Part shown: positions 9,983 to 19,300 of the stretch, in pieces | Layout of the letters: each line of letters starts with the position of its first letter | Numbering within the stretch: the first letter of the stretch is position 1 | Assembly (NCBI GenBank): GCA_963675135.1 | Contig: OY776123.1 | Span: forward strand, 6,388,501-6,452,500 | Source of the DNA: Galeopsis tetrahit | Taxonomy: Eukaryota; Streptophyta; Magnoliopsida; Lamiales; Lamiaceae | Direction: 5' to 3' | DNA: 64,000 nucleotides | The notes under the pieces: model-generated | Database searches by the model: none | What the model was told of the DNA's origin: nothing | The model's input: only the letters and a program-made list of their open reading frames with translations | Program-made: the position numbers and the translations under genes

Positions 9983-11332
9983 ATGGATGTAAGCATATTG
10001 CTGTTAGCAATAGTACTTGTCATTTTCACATTCAAAGTTGAAGGAGATGTAAATGGTCTTTCCGTTGACTATTACCAAAAAACATGTCCACAAGTTGACA
10101 AACTCGTTAGAGATGAAATCACTTCATTCTCCAAAGCCGATCCCAACATTCCTGCACACGTCCTACGCCTCGTCTTTCACGATTGCCAAGTTGGGGTATA
10201 TATATCCATTTTTACGTTTTCAGAAATATTGCTTGTTTATGAATAAATTAAACAGATAAATATGTGTGTAAAACACATTTTATGTGGACGGAATTTATTC
10301 AATTAATTTGATTATGACATTAATGTTGGTACATGCATATATTAATTAATTTGTAAGTATTTCCAATATCCTATATATATAGGGTTGTGATGCATCGGTC
10401 CTTTTGGACGACAAAGATGGGAAAGGTGAAATGAGTTCACCAAAGAGCTTCGGAGTCGTCAAGAGAGAGTTGATAAATCAAATTAAATCAAAGATTGATC
10501 AAGTTTGCCCCCAACAAGTTTCGTGTGCTGACATTTTAGTGTTAGCGGCTAGAGATGCCATCGCCTTTGCCCGTGGTCCCGACATTGTCGTGCCGTTAGG
10601 GCGCAAGGATTCGAGAATCGCGCGTACCAAGGCAGAAGCCGACGTCGGACTTCCTAGAAACAATGTCAATCTTACTAAAGCCACACAAGTTTTTTCTACA
10701 GAGAATGGAATCACCTTTGAAGAAACCATTGCTATTCTAGGTATATATATTTCACACCAATTTTGATTTTTCTTACCAATTTATGATAGATCATGTGTAC
10801 GTGTTAATTTCTTTTTATAGTGTCGAATCACCTACTGTACGTACGGAGATGCACATATGACCCTACTATACGTACAGGAGGTATATATAGCAAATTGGCC
10901 TAACTATATATTTATTATAATTTGCGCGCAGGTGCTCACACACTTGGAGTGACACATTGTGATGGAATCAAGGAACGATTGTACATTGATAACACAACCT
11001 TACCACCTGGAAATGAAGCTGAGTTTGTAGAGCAATTAAAACAAAATTGTCCCAAGGAAAAATTAGACCAACCTAGGACATTTAATCTTGATCCAACTCC
11101 CACAATTTTTGATAACCAATATTATGTAAATTCACTTAGGGGACAAGGATTAATTTCATTTGATGCAGAAATAGCCAGAGATCCTCGAAGTGTCAACATT
11201 GTTAAGAAATTCGCAACGGACCAACAAGCTTTCTTTACCACATTTTCCTCGGCCTTCGTCAAACTTACTACCTTAGGAGTTCTTACAGGAGATAAAGGAG
11301 TCGTGAGGAAGAATTGCAATGTGTTGGCCTAG
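9983..11332 (+). CDS. Class III peroxidase, PRX29-like, intact copy (unit 1, A)
   Basis: Secreted haem peroxidase (EC 1.11.1.7) that oxidises phenolics with hydrogen peroxide in the cell wall or vacuole. Exons are 9983-10195, 10383-10740 and 10932-11332, all with GT-AG introns, giving 323 residues, the usual family size. Residues 1 to about 21 form a signal peptide. Catalytic Arg62 and distal His66 lie in LRLVFHDC, and the proximal haem ligand is His193 in GAHTLGVTHC. All eight family cysteines are present (35, 68, 73, 113, 119, 200 and two in exon 3). Gln after FHDC, VPLGRKDS and the C-terminal VLTGDKGVVRKNC resemble Arabidopsis PRX29. That assignment is from memory of the family. The common second intron of peroxidases is absent. 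Confidence 0.93.
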
Positions 11333-12616
11333 CTAGCTGATCAATCTGCAACAATTTATGCGATCTTTTTGTTTTGTTTAATTTGATATATGTGTTTGTT
11401 GGAGTTTAATTTGTACACAATGGATGATAATGTTATCTTCATGAATGTTACATCCAATACTATAAAAATTTCTTTTTGTTACGGATATCGAGACGCGAAA
11501 ATCGTCTTTTCAACTAATTTTAAGTGGTTGCAAAATGATATATGGTCGCAAGTATTTGCATGAATTCATTGCTGCAACACCTTGAATATAAGGCTTTGTA
11601 AGCGTCTCAATGAAATGTGCAAGTATTTATCACTCATAATATTTCTCCGATTCTCTCTATAGAATTCTCCTAGCGAATTCTTTTAGAGAATTCCAATCTG
11701 GATCACAAATTCGTAGATGAGGATTACGTGGATACCGTAGTAGAGGATCTCGCATACGAATCACTGTAAGGATTATTTAACGCTTTAATTATCCTTCAAT
11801 TATGTTATACAGTCATATCAGGAATCTGTGTTGGTGAACAAAATTTTCAACTTCCGCTGCTGCGAGCATGGTGTTCGTACCACGAAAACCCAACAGTCTT
11901 ATCCTTTATAGTCCCAAGTGGAGGACTTTGAGCTCTGAGTAGTTCCAAACTACGTACTACGGTCTCCACAAGTGTTTATGAGCACTTGTATTCGTTACAG
12001 TGATGAACATTTAACTTAACTTCTAGAGGTTTATGGTAGAAGGTGGGTTTCGTGTATGAGGACTGGCAATGAGAATTTCCCTTACAATCTGATTTATCCT
12101 AATGCTAGGATTGGAAAATTCCCTCTAAGCTTTGGATATGTATATGACAATACTGACTTAGGATTGATGAGCTCATTCTCACTATTGATGAGGTGATGCT
12201 TGTTGAATCTTCATGAATGAGTTCTTGAGCTCTTCTGATTTCTCGAAACTTTATGAACTTTGGTTCGACCTTTTCATCTCATCACTCACGTGTGAGTTAT
12301 GATAATGATCTCATATTTATAGTGTAAGATTTGAATGTTACCATTGTAACACAATCAAATCTTCCACTATTCAGGAATCACAATCTCCTTAATTGTAGCT
12401 ATTGATTATTACCGCTGGCTAGTAATAATCAATACCTCGTTGACTTTCCTTTCTTGAGCTTCTTGCCTTTATCAGAATGTTGAGTGTCCGTTGTTGCTTT
12501 TCTATTGGTCCACATCAACTCTAATTGATCTTCCTTATATTATGTGAAAGTTTGTTACGACCACACGTGATTTTGGACGCTTTATGTTGTAGTAGTTAAT
12601 TATGCTTTAAATAGTA
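11333..12616. other. Downstream region of peroxidase A, no gene
   Basis: Contains the 3' UTR and then about 1.1 kb without a convincing reading frame. Mixed composition, and a palindromic AGATTTGA-type pair near 12328-12364. It could be a decayed LTR or other repeat, but I cannot find matching ends. Monomer B has the same region at 24688-25972. Confidence 0.5.
12401..12433. repeat. Perfect 12-bp inverted repeat
   Basis: ATTGATTATTAC and GTAATAATCAAT separated by 9 bases. Monomer B has one substitution in the left arm (ATTGATTAATAC, near 25757). Unit 2 copy at 42201-42233. Confidence 0.8.
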
Positions 12617-14250
12617 CTCCCTCCGTCCCAAAGGAATTTGCACATTTAGGATGACACACAATTTAAGAAATGTGTAAAAAAATGTGTAATGAGTGATGTT
12701 TTGAGGGGTAGTTTTGTAAACTTTTATTAATATAGTAAAGTAAAAGGTTGATTGAGTGTGGAAAAGTAATGACATATAAATAAATAAAGGGTAAAATGCA
12801 AGTTTGGTCCCAAGAGAATTTTTCTAAAACAATTTTGGTCTCACGTTCTTTTTGGATCCCATTTTTTGCAAAAATGGTCCCAACCGTTAAATACTTAACG
12901 GCTTTCGTTAAGTGATATTGCAAAAATGGTCCCAAAACAAAAACTGAGAAAAAAGACACATTGCTGATTTTTTCAAATTAAATTATAATTTGTGTAAATT
13001 TGAAAAAACATATAGATAATAATTCAAATTTAAAAATTAAGAAAAATTTATAGAAAGCCTACAACATTTAAAAAGAAAAAAAAAATAAAAGTTTCAAACC
13101 AATTAATATTTTACGTAAAATCTGTCAAATTAAAAAATTTGAATAATTAAAATTTGACGATATTATTTTTTTTATTTATAAAATCATAAAAATTTATCAT
13201 ATAGATTCTTAAAAAATACTATCAGATATAGTTTTTAAAATGTAAATTTTGAAGAAATTCAAATTACAAATTCCATCAAAATTTTAAACTTAAAGATACT
13301 AAAAAAATGTATACATATATCTAGCTATCATTAACCAGGCTCTTCACTCCGTCATTGACAGAAAATCGAAAGTCAATCTTCCAAAAAATCATTTTACATG
13401 TTAATTCCTCTCAAACAAAATAATCATCCCTTCAAAATCAAGTCATTAGATTTGATTTTAAAATTTTTGAGAATATATCTCAAAATTATAAAATTTGATT
13501 CAAGTAATACCACACCCCGAACCCATGGTGATCAGCGGCACAGACCACCAGTCCCAAGAAAAGAATAATTGAGATAGCTAGAGAGAAAAAATAAAAAACG
13601 ATTTGACATGCAATTTTAGTGAATGTGGGTTGTCTGCTTCGATTTTGGGTTTTAAGTGAGGGTTTACGATTTGAGGAATTTAAGTAAGGGTTTGCGATTT
13701 GGAAATGCGTAATGAGTGTTTCGGCTTCAATTTTTCCTGAATTTTCAAGTTGGATTCGTGTGGTTTTATTTGGGGTTGGGGGAGATTTTTTATGGCTTTT
13801 TTAGAATTAGATGTGATTTTGGAGTATTTGATTGAAACCGAGCATTTTGAGATTTTATTTTAGAAGGTAAAATCTCGTAGGACCTTTTTCGAACAAAATT
13901 GGACCATTTTCGTGAGCACGAATCTCTTGAGAGACCAAATCTGCATTTTCCTGATCTCTTGGGACCAAATCTGCATTTTTTCGTTTTTGAACTTAACGGC
14001 GTGTGTGGCTCACGCTCACAATTCCGTTAGTTTTTGACGAAAAAATCTCGCGGGACCTTTTTTGCTCAAAATGGGACCATTAATTTTCGTGAGCAGTAAT
14101 TCTCTTGGAACCATATTTGCATTTTACCCAATAAATAAATAAGAGTATATTTTGAGGGTGAGTGTTATGAAGATATTTTCTTTTATGAAGTGTGCAAATT
14201 GGTATGGAATATTCATATATGAAAAATGTGCAAATTCACAGAGGAAGTAG
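12617..14250. mobile_element. Stowaway-type element split by a nested element (A)
   Basis: The left end CTCCCTCCGTCCC, followed by GGAATTTGCACATTT, and the right end, read as complement CTACTTCCTCTGT with the same inner block, form the inverted repeats typical of Stowaway MITEs (Tc1/mariner). TA flanks both sides. Without the nested insertion it is about 0.28 kb. In A the right arm lost part of the repeat that monomer B retains. Confidence 0.85.
12789..14129. mobile_element. Mutator-like element nested in the Stowaway element (A)
   Basis: The left end GGGTAAAATGCAAGTTTGG and the right end are inverted repeats that continue over about 31 bp to AGAGAAT. Further related blocks (GGTCCCA, AACGGC) extend the inverted similarity inward. 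A 9- to 10-bp flank AATAAATAAA occurs on both sides, although in simple sequence. No transposase frame is visible. The interior is AT-rich. Confidence 0.75.
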
Positions 14251-14339
14251 TATGCAAATTGCGTGTGATATTCTAAAAATTTGTGAAAGAAAAATAGACA
14301 TAAAAATGGACATAGCGGGTGTAACAAAGGCAAGTTTTT

Positions 14340-14380
14340 TTTTTTTTTTTTGAGGAAACAAAGGCAAGTTTTTATAAAAG
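14340..14380. repeat. Poly-T insertion flanked by direct repeats
   Basis: The sequence ACAAAGGCAAG occurs on both sides of an 18-base T run followed by GAGG. This looks like the scar of a very short retroposed insertion (little more than a poly-A tail on the minus strand) with its target duplication. Confidence 0.4.
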
Positions 14381-14452
14381 ACAGAGAAAAAATAAAAGTA
14401 GCAAATCTGATCATTACATTACGTAAGTAGTACATAAATTCAGTACATATAA

Positions 14453-15520
14453 TTTTTTTTTTTTGGTCAGACAAGCATATAATTTTTATTGCAATCAAAG
14501 CGAATTATTAGTTACAAATTTTGCTGGCAAGAGGATTGCCATGTATCAGTTAAAAGCGGAACAATTTGAGAACAAGAACATAAAGAGAAAATATAAATAT
14601 GAATTAAGTATTTGTGATCAAACAGCTCCTTGGTCCGTACTGATGTGCTGCTCAGACAAGAAAATCAGCTCAATGTCCTGCTTTTTATTTCGTCAAGAAT
14701 TCTCTCGTCGTCCCACTGAACGTTGTTGTCATTGCGCCACTTCCAAATGACCCACACAACACATATCCATATACCAACGGCTACTTCACGTCCTCCCTTG
14801 CCGTGGAGTATCCTGGAGTGCATGAGGAGGTGTTCCTTTAAATTGTTGTGCATAGGGATAACCACACACAGCCGCCTGTAATAAGCATACCATATGCCGA
14901 CCGTGCGCCTGCAATTTAGAAATAAATGGGGTCTAGTCTCTATCTCGCAATTGCACAGTGGACATTTGGCCTCCTCATCCATCTGTAGTATTTTCCTTTT
15001 TAGCAAATTACCCCTTGTCGGAATCCTATCTTGGAGCACACGCCATCCCGTAGCAGCCAATTTGATCGATGCCAGTCTGCTCCATACCAAGGTGAAAACT
15101 TTAGCCGCTGCGTCACTGCTTGGAGCAGCCGGTCTCGTACGCGCTCCTTGTTGTATACGTTCCTTTGGATGACGCTTTCCATGACCAGGTATCCTCTTTA
15201 CTTTCGTGTACAGTGTACCTGTCAAGCAAACATACCAGCTGATCAAGCATAACCTTCTCATGATCAAATAAGACCCTACGCCATCTCCACTTCCACTTCC
15301 CCTCCTCCCAAGACCCCATTGATCTCACCACCCCCTCTTTGTTAGAACACATTCTAAATAATCTAGAAAAACGGTTCATTAGCACAGCTCCACCCGCCCA
15401 ACTTCCTCTCCAAAAACTATGTTTCTCCCCATTACCTAATGACTGAACAATATTTTCCCAAAACCATCTAACCCCTGCCCTGTCCCGTTTCGAACAACAT
15501 CCCTTCACCAACTATTAGAA
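14453..15520 (-). pseudogene. LINE ORF2 3' end, zf-RVT domain, frameshifted
   Basis: This is a 5'-truncated LINE on the minus strand, with a 12-base poly-A tail (T-run 14453-14464). The main open frame (15267-14665, 200 codons) covers the end of the reverse transcriptase zinc-binding domain. It reads WRVLQDRIPTRGNLL, the zinc ligands CPLC and HLFLNC, and the C-terminal ILDEIKSRTLS before the stop. The preceding part of the same domain (W-rich EEGKWKWRWRRVLF and TWSWKASSKG) is in another frame (15511-15113), so a frameshift lies near 15120-15150. This copy at the A-to-B junction is uninterrupted, unlike those split by CACTA. Confidence 0.8.
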
Positions 15521-16052
15521 AAAGAGTCACACCTACTCAATTGCAGAGTGTTTGATCCAATTATATAATTAATAATAAAAAAAAAAACTTAAAAAATATA
15601 TGAAATTAATTATTAAATAAAAAGAATTAATTTTTTTTTTAAATTGATTATATGTGTAAAATATTTCTATACTTTGCAACATTTTTTAGATGCTGAAACT
15701 TGAATTGACTTTTTTTTTTCTTCTCAAAATAACCAGGTAGTATATATTTTTTAATTTATGTTTTTTCAAAAGTTTAAAGATCATTTATATATTAGACTTT
15801 GAGTTATACTCGACTCGATTACATTAACAATTGAAAAAGTGGACTCGACTCGTAAATGAATCTATTGAACCTATCAAGTCGAGTCTAATGAATTTTAAAA
15901 AAATTATAGATATTAAGTCTAAAAGTCAAACTCGAAACAACTCGTTAGTATTAATATAAAAAATTAAATTCAAATTTTAACGAGTCGAGTTAAAGCTCGA
16001 CCTGCTTGTCTCTTAAAACAGCAGTACTAGTGACATTGAGTAGCATGCCGCC
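15521..16052. other. AT-rich spacer with CTCGACTCG-type motifs (B)
   Basis: Counterpart of 3138-3669, nearly identical, with a longer T-run at 15710. No gene seen. Confidence 0.5.
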
Positions 16053-17170
16053 GTTTGACTATTTACACCTCCATTTTGGAGAGATGCACTCCCCCGATTA
16101 ATGCACCCCCAAAATTTGTCAAGATAGATGCACTTTTCAAATTGTTCTAAATACTCGTTTCTCTCTTTTATCTATAAAATACACATTTACTACACACACT
16201 CTCCCCAAACCCTATTTCCTCTCCATCATTTTCCACTCTCTCCCTTACCGCCGCCGTCGCACACCACCACTTGCCGTCAGCCGCCCCTTATCGCCGCGGC
16301 CCCCTTCGCCAGCAGCTGCCCCTCCCCTTTCTCTCGAGTTCACCGGTGAGACGCCTCCCCTCCCCCTCCCTCGATTAACCTGCCTCCCCCTCCCTCTCCG
16401 CGACGGCCTCCCCTTCCCCTCCTGCTTTTTTTTTGTTCATCTGCGACGGCCTCCCCCTCCGCCGCCGCCCAAACGACCTCGCCGTTGCCGCCTCCTGTTG
16501 CCAGGATGCCGGCCACCCCCACTCCAAGTACGTTCATCCGCCACCGCGCTTGGTAAAGCTCGTCGTCCCCTGCCATTTTTTAAGGGTTTTCTGCAGAAAC
16601 TCTTAATTATTTTTTTTAATATTTTCGACAATGTAATGTCGACCACATACACTCTCGTCGAGTCGTCGACAGCAATTTATCGACGAAATTGTATGTGGTC
16701 GACATTACATTGACGATTTATTTTTTTTATTTTTTTCGACCTTTTCAGACCGATCAAATATACTCTCGTCGATAAATTGTTGTCGACGAGAGTGTATATG
16801 ATCGATATTACAGTGTCAATTTTTTTTTTTAATTTAATTTTTTTCGACCTTTGTAGGTCGACCATATACATTCTCGTCGACAACAATTTATCGACGAGAG
16901 TGTATATGGTCGACACTGATTTGTCGAAAAAAAAAAAAGAGAAATTTCAAGTTTTTTTCTGAAATTTCTGATTTTTTGTTTGATGTTCGGTGGCGGCGAC
17001 TGTAGAAATTAGGTTTAGAGTTTAAGGGTGGAATAGGAGGTGCAGTTAGTAGTGAAAGTGTATTTAGTAGTGTAATATTACTCAAAAGGTATTTTGAAGT
17101 TTTTGTCCTAATATGTTATTCATAAATTGATTGGAGGAGTGCATTTCTCCGGAGGTGTAAATAGTCAAAC
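16053..17170. mobile_element. Terminal-inverted-repeat element with hairpins (monomer B)
   Basis: Same element as 3670-4676 but 111 bp longer because it carries three hairpins instead of two. The ends are GTTTGACTATTTACACCTCC and its complement. The GC-rich part has small differences from A, such as CGTTCATCCGCCACC against CGTTCATCAGCCGCC. Confidence 0.7.
16632..16914. repeat. Three long hairpins in tandem (monomer B)
   Basis: Hairpin 1 is about 16632-16708. Hairpin 2 has 22-bp arms at 16751-16772 and 16783-16804 with two mismatches. Hairpin 3 has 24-bp arms at 16857-16880 and 16891-16914 with one mismatch. The middle hairpin is absent from monomer A. Between units, base 16679 (A) is G at 46479. 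Confidence 0.85.
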
Positions 17171-17182
17171 CCATCTTTATAG

Positions 17183-17241
17183 ATAAGTAAATCTGCAGTG
17201 GGCCCAAAACAAACAAAATAGGTGTTACTCTTTTTACGAAT
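17183..17241. other. Two empty insertion sites
   Basis: The single ATAAGTAAA at 17183-17191 and the single TTTACGAAT at 17233-17241 are the unoccupied target sites of the two Mutator-like elements present in monomer A. Confidence 0.9.
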
Positions 17242-17435
17242 TCTTGTCTGACACGGTAGCATGCTTCACTTTCAGCATTTCAACTGGTTCATTTAAAATA
17301 TAATTGGATTTAAGTTTTATAAATTTATAAATCATATACTAAATCATTTCTGTAATAATATATTAGTATTATTTTTATAGTTATCTTTTAAAATATTTCA
17401 GTGAGAATTAATGTATTATAGTTTAAAAAAATCAC

Positions 17436-17471
<36 letters not shown>

Positions 17472-17795
17472 TATAGACATAATGTTATTAAATTTTTAAA
17501 TGTTTTGATAACTCATTTAATAAATTAATTAAATGTCGAAAAAGTGAAGGAAATATAAAAACTTAGTAACATTAAAAAAAAATATATATATAAATAATAA
17601 AGAAGTTGATGGTAATGTAATATGCTTCAATAAATAAATTAATTAAATGTTGAGGGAATGAAATATAAAAATTCATCAACATTCAAGAGAAATATAAATA
17701 ATAAAAAAGTTGATGGTAATATAATATGCTCACGTAAAAGTTGATATTGTTCATATGTTCCTTGCGTAGTTTATGTGATTCTGATGAACTCTATA
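17242..17795. other. AT-rich upstream region of peroxidase B
   Basis: Counterpart of 8509-9085, without genes. The TA tract at 17437-17468 is 32 bp (34 bp in unit 2). About 30 bp present in A near 9030 are missing here. Confidence 0.55.
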
Positions 17796-17920
17796 CAGGG
17801 CAGACCCATGATTAATTAGTGAGGAGGACCGATAAAAAAAAGGGAGAAAATTAAAGAGAAGATCGAGTCCAATTAAAAGTTAGTAAAATCAAACCAAAAA
17901 AATATATACAAGATGTATAC

Positions 17921-17957
<37 letters not shown>

Positions 17958-18280
17958 GAAGTCTCAGTATCAGTCTAAAAATCGATTAATTCTATGGAAC
18001 AATTTCACTGTTCACTAGTGAAGCTTCAATTAAAATATATTAGAGCAAAATTTGGTATGAACGTCCCTTATAAAAAAATTATTAAATATATATATATAAT
18101 AAATCATGTTACTTAAAATTGGATGGACTTTGAATTTATCATCTTCGTACCTATACTAATATATGATATATAGATGCAATTTTTAAAAGGAAATGTTAAT
18201 GTGCATATATAATACTCTAGTTAATTGAAAAATATTGAGGGGGCAAAGGCCACCCCACAATAAACGTGACTTCGCCCCTG
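17796..18280. mobile_element. Small hAT-type element upstream of peroxidase B
   Basis: Same insertion as 9086-9568. Here the 8-bp target duplication ACTCTATA (17788-17795 and 18281-18288) is perfect. Confidence 0.88.
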
Positions 18281-18591
18281 ACTCTATACCATTTTCGACT
18301 GATATACTTTTTATTCGTCCCACTTAATTAATTAATTAATGTTAATGCATAATTTCCTCTTATAATAGTTGACCTAATGTAGAAATAATCTTGATAATTA
18401 TAATCAATTAATTAATCTTCCGTAGCATTTCTTATTTGGAAATTAAGCAACAATCACATGGTTAACTTGTGTTTTGGTTATTAATATATAATCAAAATAA
18501 AATTATACTCCTACCATATATTAATTTCATGCCATTATTCCTCCTTTAATTTATTGCCCAAAATTATTAGTATTAAGAGAAAATGGCTCAT

Positions 18592-18598
18592 TATATAA
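18592..18598 (+). promoter_or_regulatory. TATA box of broken peroxidase B
   Basis: TATATAA in the same position relative to the start codon as in A. The W-box TTGACC at 18369-18374 is also kept. The promoter is thus intact although the gene is interrupted. Confidence 0.6.
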
Positions 18599-19104
18599 GT
18601 GGAATGGGGTTTGGCTTTTTTAAAATTCATTACAACACCGATCACTTTATTTCAAAGTAAAATTAGTCGAGGTTTTAACATCATCCGTACTACTATGGAT
18701 GTAAGCATATTGCTGTTAGCAATAGTACTTGTCATTTTCACATTCAAAGTTGAAGGAGATGTAAATGGTCTTTCCGTTGACTATTACCAAAAAACATGTC
18801 CACAAGTTGACAAACTCGTTAGAGATGAAATCACTTCATTCTCCAAAGCCGATCCCAACATTCCTGCACACGTCCTACGCCTCGTCTTTCACGATTGCCA
18901 AGTTGGGGTATATATATCCATTTTTACGTTTTCAGAAATATTGCTTGTTTATGAATAAATTAAACAGATAAATATGTGTGTAAAACACATTTTATGTGGA
19001 CGGAATTTATTCAATTAATTTGATTATGACATTAATGTTGGTACATGCATATATTAATTAATTTGTAAGTATTTCCAATATCCTATATATATAGGGTTGT
19101 GATG

Positions 19105-19283
19105 TGTGAGAGTAATATAAGATCACCGATGAATTGGTGACTCAGGAAATCTTGTATATATAATCAATATTTACATGAGATATACAAGGAGATATTTAAG
19201 GGATTGTAACAAACACATCCAGTGATAAGAAAAGATAAAGATGAATTTAAATAAATTCAATTTATGTGGTACATTCTCTTTTA
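19105..19283 (-). repeat. Copia 3' LTR
   Basis: 179 bp, on the minus strand begins TAAAAGAGAATG and ends CTCTCACA. Preceded on the minus strand by a purine tract ACAGGGGG (19284-19291) that could prime plus-strand synthesis. Confidence 0.92.
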
Positions 19284-19300
19284 CCCCCTGTCAAGCGATG

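Larger units (their letters stand above)
2614..14999. repeat. Monomer A, unit 1
   Basis: Older repeat of about 12.4 kb that pairs with monomer B at 15000-28375. Offsets to B are 12,383 bp (LINE and hairpin element), 8,712 bp (hAT and peroxidase exon 1) and 13,355-13,376 bp (exon 2 onward). The jumps are explained by two Mutator-like insertions in A and the Copia insertion in B. Recurs at 32414-44799. Confidence 0.9.

Noticed and set aside
10187..10192. Gln after FHDC in the peroxidase, first taken as a damaged active-site motif
   Set aside because: Most class III peroxidases have Phe here, but the PRX29 subgroup has Gln, and all catalytic residues are present.
12663..12959. Open frame of 98 codons on the minus strand near the Stowaway element
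   Set aside because: It lies across the border of two nested transposons and has no recognisable domain.
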